This document shows positions 56,768-64,000 of a stretch of 64,000 bases of DNA, in pieces. Position 1 is the first letter of the stretch. Every line of letters starts with the position of its first letter. The position numbers and the translations under genes were made by a program. Source of the stretch: an uncultured Bryobacteraceae bacterium (lineage in GTDB: Bacteria; Acidobacteriota; Terriglobia; Bryobacterales; Bryobacteraceae); NCBI GenBank assembly GCA_937924525.1, contig CALDSU010000018.1, positions 1-64,000 of the forward strand. Reading direction: 5' to 3'. A model generated the notes under the pieces. The model had not been told where the DNA came from, searched no databases, and saw only the letters and a program-made list of their open reading frames with translations.

Positions 56768-57682
56768 ATGCGGTCGCACAACGGAATCCCCCGCCGTTGC
56801 GGTTCCTTGTTTCCGGCCGTCTGCCCACCCACATCCGGGGGGCCGACTTGTTCGCACCGCGGGACGTCTGCTACAAGACTGGGAGAGGGCATCGGCATCT
56901 TTCAAGTCTGCATACTGGCCAGCGGCAGCGCGGGCAATTGCGTCTACGCCGGCAGCGAACGCACCGGCATTCTAATCGACGCCGGACTGAGCTTTGCGCA
57001 GCTCGAGCAGCGCCTGGCCACGGCGGGCCTTTCCCTCGACCGGGTGCGGGCGGTGCTGGTCACGCACGAGCACGCCGATCACGTCTCGGGCCTGGTCCGC
57101 CTGACCCGCAAGAGCCTGACCCGCAAACGCCCGTTGCCGATCTACCTCACCGAGCGCACCGCCGGTTCTATCGACTGGCAGAACCTGACCCCGCACCTCG
57201 AACTGTTTCAGGCCGGCGCGCGGATCGTGGTGGACGACCTGGAGATCGACAGCTTCACGGTGCCGCACGACGCCATCGACCCGGTCGGCTTCACCGTGCG
57301 GGCGCAGGGCGTCAAGTTCTCGCTCGCCACCGATCTCGGATACATCCCCGGCTCGATCCGCTATCATTTGCAGGGGTCGGACGTGCTGCTGCTGGAGTCC
57401 AACCACGACCTGGAAATGCTGAAGGTGGGTCCGTACCCCTGGCCGGTGAAACAACGGGTGATGAGCCGCGTTGGCCACCTGTCGAACGATCACGCCTGCG
57501 ACTTTATCTGCCAGGACCTGGACGCGCGCGTGCAGACCCTGATTCTCGGCCACCTGAGCGAGCACAACAACCACCCGGAAATTGTACGGCTGATGGCGGA
57601 TCAGGCGCTGCTGGCGCGCGGGATTTCGCCGCGGCTGGTGGTGGCTTCGCAGCGCGAGCCGACGGAAGCATTCACGTTTTGA
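56768..57682 (+). CDS. MBL-fold metallohydrolase, YycJ-like
   Basis: The conserved part runs from VCILASGSAGNCVYAGS, the typical YycJ/WalJ beginning, through the metal motif THEHADH to LATDLGYIPGS and ILGHLSEHNNHPEI. It is a cytoplasmic two-metal hydrolase, probably a nuclease or phosphodiesterase. The start is uncertain. The nearest good ATG (56768) would add about 45 residues with no family likeness, and only rare codons (CTG/ATC) exist nearer the conserved start, although GGGAGAGGG lies there like a Shine-Dalgarno. Confidence 0.85.
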   Translation: MRSHNGIPRRCGSLFPAVCPPTSGGPTCSHRGTSATRLGEGIGIFQVCILASGSAGNCVYAGSERTGILIDAGLSFAQLEQRLATAGLSLDRVRAVLVTHEHADHVSGLVRLTRKSLTRKRPLPIYLTERTAGSIDWQNLTPHLELFQAGARIVVDDLEIDSFTVPHDAIDPVGFTVRAQGVKFSLATDLGYIPGSIRYHLQGSDVLLLESNHDLEMLKVGPYPWPVKQRVMSRVGHLSNDHACDFICQDLDARVQTLILGHLSEHNNHPEIVRLMADQALLARGISPRLVVASQREPTEAFTF

Positions 57683-57698
57683 AGAAAGCAACGCCAAG

Positions 57699-59021
57699 AT
57701 GATTTCACGATACACGCGGCCGGAAATGGGCCGCATCTGGAGCGACGAGAACAAATTCGCCACCTGGCTGGAGGTGGAGCTGGCCGCCTCCGAGGCGCTG
57801 GCGGAATTGGGCGAGGTGCCCGCCGAGGCGGCGCGCCTGCTGCGCGAGCACGCCGGCTTCGACGTAGCGCGCATCGACGCGATCGAGGCCGAAGTGCGCC
57901 ACGACGTAATCGCCTTCACCACCTGCGTCGCCGAGCGGATGGCCGCCGCCGGGCATGCCGAGGCGTCGCGCTGGCTGCATTTCGGGCTGACCTCCAACGA
58001 TGTGGTGGACACCGCGCAGGCGTTGCGGCTGCAACAAGCCTCCGCGTTGATCGCCGCCGGGTTGGAGGCGCTGCAAACCGTACTCAAGCGCCGCGCGTTT
58101 GAATTCCGCCACACCGTCCAGATCGGCCGCACGCATGGCGTGCATGCCGAGCCGATTACCTTCGGCTGGAAGCTGGCGTTGTGGCACGAGGAGATCGGAC
58201 GTCACCGCCGGCGGTTCGCCGACGCCGCCGAGGACCTGCGCGTGGGGAAAATCTCGGGCGCGGTCGGCACCTTCGCCCACCTCGGGCCGGACGCCGAGGA
58301 AAGGATCTGCGCAAGGCTGGGACTCAAAGCCGCGCCGATCTCCACCCAGGTGTTGCAGCGCGACCGGCACGCCGCCTATTTATGCGCCCTGGCCGGCATC
58401 GCCGCTTCGCTCGAGAAAATCGCCCTCGAGGTCCGGCACTTGCAGCGCACCGAGGTCCGGGAGGCGGAAGAATACTTCGCCAAGGGGCAGAAAGGCAGTT
58501 CGGCCATGCCGCACAAGCGCAATCCGGTGCTGAGCGAGCAGATCTGCGGGCTGGCCCGCGTCGTGCGCGCGAACGCCATGGCCGGACTCGAGAATGTCGC
58601 CCTATGGCACGAACGGGACATCTCGCATTCTTCGGTGGAGCGGGTGATCCTGGCCGATTCGCTGATCCTGACGGACTACTTGTTGGCGAAAACCACGTGG
58701 CTGGTGGATAAGCTTCTGGTCTACCCGGAACGCATGAAGCGGAACATCAGCCTGACCCGCGGGCTGGTGTTCAGCGGCCAACTCCTGCTGGACCTGGCCG
58801 CCGCGGGCATGCTGCGGGAAACCGCTTACCGGATCGTGCAAGGGCATGCCATGCGCTGCTGGGAAGAAGAGGGCGACTTCCGCGCCGCCGTCGAGGCGGA
58901 TCCGGAGATCCAAGCCTGCCTGTCTCCGGAAAAGCTGGCGCAGACGTTCTCCCTCGAGCGCCAACTCCGGCACGTGGACGCGATCTTCCGCCGGGTATTC
59001 GGTCCCGAGGGTGGCGCGTAG
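57699..59021 (+). CDS. purB: Adenylosuccinate lyase
   Basis: This 440-residue enzyme of the fumarase/aspartase superfamily acts twice in purine synthesis, on SAICAR and on adenylosuccinate. The start MISRYTRPEMGRIWSDENKF is typical, TSNDVVDTAQALRL and GRTHGVHAEPITFGWK carry active-site residues, and GSSAMPHKRNP is the superfamily signature with the catalytic serine loop. Length fits. It follows the MBL gene by 16 bases. Confidence 0.97.
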   Translation: MISRYTRPEMGRIWSDENKFATWLEVELAASEALAELGEVPAEAARLLREHAGFDVARIDAIEAEVRHDVIAFTTCVAERMAAAGHAEASRWLHFGLTSNDVVDTAQALRLQQASALIAAGLEALQTVLKRRAFEFRHTVQIGRTHGVHAEPITFGWKLALWHEEIGRHRRRFADAAEDLRVGKISGAVGTFAHLGPDAEERICARLGLKAAPISTQVLQRDRHAAYLCALAGIAASLEKIALEVRHLQRTEVREAEEYFAKGQKGSSAMPHKRNPVLSEQICGLARVVRANAMAGLENVALWHERDISHSSVERVILADSLILTDYLLAKTTWLVDKLLVYPERMKRNISLTRGLVFSGQLLLDLAAAGMLRETAYRIVQGHAMRCWEEEGDFRAAVEADPEIQACLSPEKLAQTFSLERQLRHVDAIFRRVFGPEGGA

Positions 59022-59081
59022 CCGCGGCTCCTTTGCGGAAAGGCGGCCTCCGGGTTATGGGACACTAAAGGGTCCAGGAAC

Positions 59082-59828
59082 GTGAGAATTTACCTTCTTT
59101 TTTTCTTGGCCGGCCTGGCCTTGCCCGCCGCGGGCGCCAACAAGCTTTCCCGCGCGGAGCGCCGCGACGGGTTCCAACTGCTCTTTGATGGCAAAAGCCT
59201 GCGCAACTGGCACTCGATCCGGCAGCGCCCCGACGCCGGGGGATGGACGGTCCGCAAGGGCATTCTGACCTGGAACAAAGGTGGCTCGTGGCTTGCCACC
59301 GATGACATGTACTACGACTTCGTCTTGCGGCTCGAGTACCGGACGCGCGGCAACTCCAATAGCGGCATCTTTCTCCGCGCGCTTCCGGAAGGCAATCCCG
59401 CCTTTTCGGGCATGGAGCTCCAGATCATGAGCGATGCGGGCCAGCCCCCCGGACTGCGCTCCACCGGTGCGCTGTACGGCGCGGTCGCTCCCATCCGCAA
59501 CGCCGCCAAGCCCGATGGGGAATGGAACCAGGTGGAGGTGACGGTCCGCGAGCGCCGGGTCGTGGCCAGTTGGAACGGCGAGAAGGTCCTGGACGCGAAC
59601 CTGGACGATCCCGCGTATCAGCACGCCCAGCAGAAGCCGCTCGCCGAGCGCGCCGCCTACGGGCACGTGGGCTTGCAGGCGTACAACCAGGGCGAGCCCG
59701 TCGAGTTCCGCAAGATCCGCATCCGGGTGTTGAAATGGGGGCCTGGATTCCCGAGGACGCCGGAACCTGACGATCCCGAGTTCCGCTCTCCGGCGCTCGA
59801 CCGGCGGCCACCGGAGAAACAGCCATGA
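59082..59828 (+). CDS. Secreted DUF1080 (3-keto-disaccharide hydrolase-like) protein
   Basis: This 248-residue protein has a GTG start, a signal peptide (about 1-18) and a concanavalin-like domain. It shows the DUF1080 pattern: GFQLLFDGKSLRNWHSI, GWTVRKGILTW, YYDFVLRLEYRTRGNSNSGI and GMELQIMSD. Some family members cleave 3-keto-glycosides; many are uncharacterised. A charged, Pro-rich tail is present. The stop overlaps the next start (ATGA), so it is coupled to the amidohydrolase. Confidence 0.9.
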   Translation: MRIYLLFFLAGLALPAAGANKLSRAERRDGFQLLFDGKSLRNWHSIRQRPDAGGWTVRKGILTWNKGGSWLATDDMYYDFVLRLEYRTRGNSNSGIFLRALPEGNPAFSGMELQIMSDAGQPPGLRSTGALYGAVAPIRNAAKPDGEWNQVEVTVRERRVVASWNGEKVLDANLDDPAYQHAQQKPLAERAAYGHVGLQAYNQGEPVEFRKIRIRVLKWGPGFPRTPEPDDPEFRSPALDRRPPEKQP

Positions 59829-60658
59829 GGATTGACGCGCACCAGCATTTCTGGGACCTCGACCGTTTCACCTATCGCTGGATGCCCCCGGGACCCTCCG
59901 TCTTGCGGCGGAACTACTTGCCCGAGGATCTGGCGCCGATTCTCGCACGCAACCGGTTCGACGGGAGCGTCCTGGTCCAGGCGAATACCGTCGCCGCCGA
60001 AGCCGAGTGGATGCTCGAGCTGGCCACTCGCCACGAGTTCATCAAGGCGGTGGTGGCATGGGTCGACCTGACCGACCCGAGGCTGGGCGAGCGACTCGAT
60101 CAATTGCAGCGGCATCCCCGCTTCAAAGGCGTGCGCCACCCCGTGCACGACGAGGCCGATCCGCGCTGGCTGCTGCGCGAGGACGTGCTGCGGGGCCTTG
60201 CCGAGCTGGAGCGGCGCGACCTTCCCTATGACCTGCTGTTACGGCCGGTGCACCTGCCGTTGGTGCCCATCCTGGCCGAACGTTTCCCGCAACTGCGGAT
60301 GGTGATCGATCACCTCGCCAAGCCGCCGATCGCCCGGCATTCCCTGGAAGGATGGGCCGAGCAGTTCGCAGCCGCCGCGCAATACCCGCGCGTGTGGTGC
60401 AAGCTCTCCGGCATGATCACGGAGGCGGATCACCGGAGCTGGAAAACGGCGCACCTGCTGCCCTATGTCGCGCACGCCCTGCGCTGTTTCGGTCCGGAGC
60501 GCCTGATGTTCGGCAGCGACTGGCCGGTGTGTCTGCTGGCCGGCTCCTGGAAACAGGTGCTGGCCGCGTTCACGCAGGCGCTGGGTCCGCAGCCGATGGA
60601 AGTCCGGGAAAAACTGATCGGCGGCAACGCCTGTGCGTTCTACCGCATTGCCTCTTGA
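59825..60658 (+). CDS. Amidohydrolase 2 family protein, L-fuconolactonase-like
   Basis: This 277-residue cytoplasmic TIM-barrel hydrolase starts MRIDAHQHFWD, the metal-binding HxH of the family, and also has GVRHPVHDEADPRWL, IDHLAKPPI, WCKLSGMITEADH and LMFGSDWPVCLL, with the late aspartate. This is the pattern of L-fuconolactonases and related sugar lactonases, so hydrolysis of a sugar lactone is the best inference. It fits with the secreted DUF1080 protein to which it is coupled. Confidence 0.9.
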   Translation: MRIDAHQHFWDLDRFTYRWMPPGPSVLRRNYLPEDLAPILARNRFDGSVLVQANTVAAEAEWMLELATRHEFIKAVVAWVDLTDPRLGERLDQLQRHPRFKGVRHPVHDEADPRWLLREDVLRGLAELERRDLPYDLLLRPVHLPLVPILAERFPQLRMVIDHLAKPPIARHSLEGWAEQFAAAAQYPRVWCKLSGMITEADHRSWKTAHLLPYVAHALRCFGPERLMFGSDWPVCLLAGSWKQVLAAFTQALGPQPMEVREKLIGGNACAFYRIAS

Positions 60659-60709
60659 CCCCTCGCCTGGCCGCAGGCCGGCCTGCTATCGTTGAGACTC
60701 GAAAGACCT

Positions 60710-62023
60710 ATGCATTCCGGTTCCGAACTCTACGCCCGCGCCCGGCAGCGGATGCCCGGCGGCACGCAACTGCTCTCCAAGCGCCCGGAGATGTTCCTCC
60801 CGGGCGGGTGGCCCTCGTATTACTCCTGGGCCAAAGGAGTGGTCGTCGCCGATCTGGACGGCCGCACCTACATCGACATGTCGATTTGCGGTATCGGGGC
60901 ATGCCTGCTGGGCTTTGCCGATGCGGACGTGAATCAGGCCGTGCACGCTGCGGTAGACAAGGCCAGCCTCTGCACACTCAACTGCCCCGAGGAAGTCGAA
61001 CTGGCGGACCTGTTGTGCGAACTCCATCCTTGGGCCGCCATGGTGCGCTACGCCCGTTGCGGCGGGGAAGCGCTCGCGGTGGCCGTGCGGATCGCCCGCG
61101 CCTACACCGGCCGCGACGTCGTGGCGTTTTGCGGTTATCACGGATGGCAGGATTGGTATCTGGCCGCCAACCTGGCTGAGGACGACGCGCTGACCGGACA
61201 CCTGCTGCCGGGACTGGCGCCCAACGGGGTGCCCCGCGGGCTTACCGGCACGGCCTTCCCGTTCCGCTATAACCGCGTGGACGAACTGGAAGCCATTGTG
61301 GCCGCCCATCCCGGCAAGCTGGCCGCGGTGGTCATGGAACCTTTGCGGGAGCGCGAACCGGAGGACGGGTTCCTCGAGCGGGTCCTGGAAACCGCCCATC
61401 GCGCGGGCGCGGTCCTGGTGTTTGACGAAGTCACGTCGGGGTGGCGGCTGGCGATCGGCGGCGCGCACCTGAACTACGGCGTGGCCCCCGATATGGCGGT
61501 GTTCGCCAAGGCCATCAGCAACGGCCACCCGATGGCGGCCATTGTGGGAACCGAACCCGTCATGCAAGCGGCCCAGACAAGTTTTATCAGCAGCACCTAC
61601 TGGACGGACCGCGTGGGTCCTGCCGCGGCGCTGGCCACCATCCGCAAGCTGCGCCAGCACCGCGTCCCGGCCTATCTGGCCGAGATCGGCAACCGGGTCA
61701 AGGACGGCTGGGCCGAGGCGGCGCGGCGCGCCGGTCTCGACATCGCGGTTTCCGGGATTGCCCCGCTGCCGCGCTTTGCGATCCAGCATCCGCAGGCGCA
61801 GGCGGCGCGCACTTTGTTCACGCAACTGATGCTGGAGAACGGATACCTGGCTACGAACGCGTTCTACGCTACCTTTGCGCATCAACCGGGCCACATCGAC
61901 GGCTATCTGAGCGCCTGTGAAGAAGCGTTCCGGACCGTGGCGCAAGCGCTGGCGGAAGGGACGGTGGAAGCGCAGCTGCACGGACCTGTCGCGCACACCG
62001 GGTTCGCCCGGCTGACTTCCTGA
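60710..62023 (+). CDS. Class III aminotransferase, glutamate-1-semialdehyde aminomutase-like
   Basis: This 437-residue PLP enzyme of fold type I begins MHSGSELYARARQRMPGGTQ. It carries VRYARCGGEALAVAVRIARA, YHGWQDWYL, VLVFDEVTSGWRL and the cofactor lysine in AVFAKAISNGHPMAAI. The start is like that of HemL, but residues differ, and proteins of this type often act in amino-sugar or secondary metabolism, so I do not call it hemL. A TTG at 60692 could add six residues. Confidence 0.88.
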   Translation: MHSGSELYARARQRMPGGTQLLSKRPEMFLPGGWPSYYSWAKGVVVADLDGRTYIDMSICGIGACLLGFADADVNQAVHAAVDKASLCTLNCPEEVELADLLCELHPWAAMVRYARCGGEALAVAVRIARAYTGRDVVAFCGYHGWQDWYLAANLAEDDALTGHLLPGLAPNGVPRGLTGTAFPFRYNRVDELEAIVAAHPGKLAAVVMEPLREREPEDGFLERVLETAHRAGAVLVFDEVTSGWRLAIGGAHLNYGVAPDMAVFAKAISNGHPMAAIVGTEPVMQAAQTSFISSTYWTDRVGPAAALATIRKLRQHRVPAYLAEIGNRVKDGWAEAARRAGLDIAVSGIAPLPRFAIQHPQAQAARTLFTQLMLENGYLATNAFYATFAHQPGHIDGYLSACEEAFRTVAQALAEGTVEAQLHGPVAHTGFARLTS

Positions 62024-62026
62024 GCG

Positions 62027-62584
62027 CTACTTCACCGGACCGGCTTTCTCGAGCGGCCAATACACGAACACCGCCTTGCCGTAGATTTGCTCGCGGGCCA
62101 CGGTGCCCCACGCCCTGCTGTCGTTCGACGAGTTGCGGTGGTCCCCCAGGACGTAATAGTGGTCCGGCGGCACGGTGATCGGACGGTAGCTCTGCTGGTC
62201 GCGGTACATTTCGGGTACGTACTCTTCCACCAGCGCCTGCCCGTTGACGAACACGGCGCCCTCCCGGATCTCGACCTGGTCACCGGGCAAACCGATGACG
62301 CGCTTGATGTACGACTTGCTGCGGTCCATGGGGAAGTGAAACACCACCAGGTCTCCGCGCCGCACCTCATCGATCCCGAAGCGATAGGTAAACTTGTTAA
62401 TGAAGATCCGCTCCTGGTCGGTGAGCAGCGGCATCATGCTGGTGCCCTCCACCTTGACCGGCTGATAAATGAACACAATCAGCACTACCGCCAGCAGAAA
62501 TGAAATCGCCAGGTCGCGCAGCCAGGCAAACGCCGTGACGGCCGCCGACCGGGTGGGAGGCGGGGAGCCATTCTCGGGTTGCAT
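62027..62584 (-). CDS. lepB: Signal peptidase I
   Basis: This 185-residue inner-membrane peptidase removes signal peptides. It has one N-terminal span (about 22-40), the catalytic serine S49 in VEGTSMMP, the lysine K94 in SYIKRVIGLPGD, and the later conserved box YYVLGDHRNSSNDSRAWG. The size fits the short LepB type. An ATG at 62584 is used; GTG codons at 62602 and 62587 are alternatives. It serves the many exported proteins encoded around it. Confidence 0.95.
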   Translation of the reverse strand: MQPENGSPPPTRSAAVTAFAWLRDLAISFLLAVVLIVFIYQPVKVEGTSMMPLLTDQERIFINKFTYRFGIDEVRRGDLVVFHFPMDRSKSYIKRVIGLPGDQVEIREGAVFVNGQALVEEYVPEMYRDQQSYRPITVPPDHYYVLGDHRNSSNDSRAWGTVAREQIYGKAVFVYWPLEKAGPVK

Positions 62585-62647
62585 CACGATTCTCTTCGGC
62601 ACTCTCTACGATGGGATCCCGGGGAGCTCTGGCATTCGTTTTTTACC

Positions 62648-63346
62648 ATGACCCGACTTCCGCAGGCAAGAGCCGCGCTGGTCATCCCCGCCCTGGACGA
62701 AGAAGACGCGATCGGCGTCACGCTGGGGCGGGTTCCGCGGGAGTTGTACCGCCAAATTGTGGTGGCGGACAACGGTTCGCGGGACCGCACCGCGGAAATC
62801 GCGCGCGCCGCCGGCGCTACCGTGGTGTTCGAACCCGAACGCGGATATGGCGCCGCCTGTCTGCGCGCGCTGGCCGCGCTGCCGGAAGATACCGAAGCCG
62901 TGGTGTTCATGGATGCGGACGCCAGCGACGCGCCGGAAGAAGCCGTGCGACTGTTGGAACCCATCTACACCGGACGCGCCGACCTGGTGCTGGGTTCCCG
63001 CGAACTCGGCCGCGCCGAACGCGGGGCACTGCTGCCCCACCAGCGCTTTGGCAACTGGCTGGCCACCCGGTTGATCCGTTGGCTGTACGGCCACGCCTAC
63101 ACGGACCTGGGGCCGTTCCGCGCCATTTCCCTGCCGGCCTTGCGCCGCCTGGGCCTGCGCGACCGCAACTACGGCTGGACCATCGAGATGCAGATCCGCG
63201 CCATCCAACACGGGCTGCGTATTCTGGAGGTGCCCGTATCCTACCGGCCGCGCATCGGAGTAAGCAAAGTTTCGGGCAATCTCCGCGCCAGCATCCGCGC
63301 GGGCCTCAAGATCCTCTGGACGGTCTTCCGGCTGAGCCTGGCTTAG
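62648..63346 (+). CDS. Family 2 glycosyltransferase, polyprenyl-phosphate sugar transferase-like
   Basis: This 232-residue GT-A enzyme begins with AALVIPALDEEDAIGVTL. It has VVADNGSRDRTAEIARAAGA, the metal motif in VVFMDADASDAPEE and YTDLGPFRAISLPALRRLG. The pattern matches dolichyl-phosphate mannose synthase-like enzymes without C-terminal membrane spans. It probably transfers a sugar from a nucleotide donor to a lipid phosphate. It is divergent from lepB, with the starts only 64 bases apart. Confidence 0.9.
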   Translation: MTRLPQARAALVIPALDEEDAIGVTLGRVPRELYRQIVVADNGSRDRTAEIARAAGATVVFEPERGYGAACLRALAALPEDTEAVVFMDADASDAPEEAVRLLEPIYTGRADLVLGSRELGRAERGALLPHQRFGNWLATRLIRWLYGHAYTDLGPFRAISLPALRRLGLRDRNYGWTIEMQIRAIQHGLRILEVPVSYRPRIGVSKVSGNLRASIRAGLKILWTVFRLSLA

Positions 63347-63371
63347 CCCGGCCAGCCCCGGCTAGCCCTCG

Positions 63372-64000
63372 CTAAGCCCCCGTCAGAATCAGGTCAAAGC
63401 GGCGGCTGACTTCTTTCAGGTAGTCGCGGTCCCCGCCGCGCAACTCCACCGTGGCGCTGCCACGGTAGCCGATCTCCGCCAGCGCCGCGTGGACCGCCTT
63501 CCAGTCGATCTCGCCCTCGCGGAGGTCCACAAACTTCGCTTCGCGGTTCTTGAAGGTGAAATCCTTGATGTGCACCTTCGCGATCCGTTTGCCCAGCGTG
63601 CGGATCCAGTCCTGCGGATACGCAAACAACACGACGTTGCCCACGTCGAAGTATGCTTGCACCCACGGGCTCTTGAACGAATCCACATACTGGGCGAACT
63701 CGAGCGGGCTGAGCAGGAACTTGTTCCAGACGTTCTCCACCGCGATGATCACTTTGTGTTCGGCGGCGAAGGGAATCAGCTTCCGGATCTCGGCCTGGGA
63801 GCGCTTCCACGCGTCCTGGTAGCGGGTCTCCGGATTCACCACCGCGGGCACCAGCAGCACGGTCTGCGCGCCCCACAGTTTGGCATTGCGGATGGAAGTC
63901 TTGATTCCTTCGACACACTGGGCCACCACCGCCGGATCGGAGGAGGAGAGCGGGTGCTTCCAATGCGTCATGCACATCACGGAGTGAATCGGCAGTTTCG
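63372..64000 (-). CDS. Sugar phosphate isomerase/epimerase family protein (5' part outside window)
   Basis: The frame is open to the right edge of the window, so the N-terminus is missing; about 209 residues are visible, beginning KLPIHSVMCMTHWKHPLS. It is a xylose-isomerase-like TIM barrel: IIAVENVWNKFLLSPLEF, VQAYFDVGNVVLF, VHIKDFTFKNREAKFVD and YRGSATVELRGGD contain the metal ligands Glu, Asp, His and Glu. Possibly exported like many relatives, which cannot be seen here. A GTG at 63980 is inside the conserved region and is not the true start. Confidence 0.88.
   Translation of the reverse strand, partial: KLPIHSVMCMTHWKHPLSSSDPAVVAQCVEGIKTSIRNAKLWGAQTVLLVPAVVNPETRYQDAWKRSQAEIRKLIPFAAEHKVIIAVENVWNKFLLSPLEFAQYVDSFKSPWVQAYFDVGNVVLFAYPQDWIRTLGKRIAKVHIKDFTFKNREAKFVDLREGEIDWKAVHAALAEIGYRGSATVELRGGDRDYLKEVSRRFDLILTGA

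Noticed and set aside
60710-62023. Assignment as hemL
   Set aside because: The overall fold and start match glutamate-1-semialdehyde aminomutase, but the context is sugar catabolism and key regions differ, so only the family is called.
1-64000. CRISPR arrays, prophage genes, tRNA or rRNA genes
   Set aside because: I looked for regularly spaced repeats, phage structural genes, integrases and tRNA cloverleafs and saw none that I could support.

Overview
This is a GC-rich, gene-dense bacterial chromosome segment, most likely from an Acidobacteriota of the Solibacter/Bryobacter lineage. The main reasons are a secreted protein ending in the Solibacter-type C-terminal domain (TIGR03437, recognised by eye), large Oar-like outer-membrane receptors with a carboxypeptidase-regulatory N-domain, DUF1080-type secreted hydrolases, and many Tat/Sec-exported sugar enzymes. 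I see no phage, CRISPR array, intact insertion sequence, rRNA or tRNA.

Layout. 1-913: possible repeat remnant, terminator and a NarL-type response regulator. 1061-8967 (minus): a compact System I cytochrome c maturation operon, ccmE-F-H-(CcmI-like zinc ribbon)-(carboxypeptidase-regulatory membrane protein)-A-B-C-D, with a Tat-exported mannonate dehydratase-like enolase tightly appended. 9154-11380: three overlapping genes (glycine-zipper protein, DsbA-like thioredoxin, SDR). 11397-15186: a BACON/IPT/TIGR03437 protein and an NHL-repeat protein on the minus strand, separated by about 860 bases that hold a candidate sigma-54-dependent structured small RNA (13381-13591). 15307-21013: outer-membrane barrel, glycoside-hydrolase-like protein and beta-helix protein, probably one carbohydrate locus. 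21024-24509: TonB-dependent receptor with a near-consensus sigma-70 promoter. 25113-28131: DHH-like unknown, aldo/keto reductase and a lone ABC-2 export permease. 28197-31823: serine hydrolase, an ArsS-type radical SAM protein with its peroxidase-like partner, and a class IV aminotransferase. 31985-34006: a decaheme OmcA/MtrC-like cytochrome, a plausible client of the ccm operon. 34493-42500: PpiC foldase, SDR, ArsA-HSP20 ATPase, glutaminyl cyclase, M81 peptidase, Dabb protein and a second enolase. 42629-48507: two tandem zinc-finger/membrane/lectin-like paralogues and a TPR protein. 48609-54791: GNAT, RsmB, Rpe, BamD, receiver protein, YajQ and a hydrolase. 54828-64000: ferredoxin, citrate synthase, MBL hydrolase, PurB, sugar enzymes, class III aminotransferase, LepB, GT2 and a truncated TIM-barrel gene.

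Three things stand out. First, the structured RNA between a textbook -24/-12 element and a strong intrinsic terminator. Second, repeated TAnnnT hexamers only 6-9 bases before start codons that lack a Shine-Dalgarno, which suggests leaderless transcription. Third, the tandem zinc-finger/membrane/lectin-like proteins, whose architecture I do not recognise. All domain calls come from reading the sequence, without database searches.
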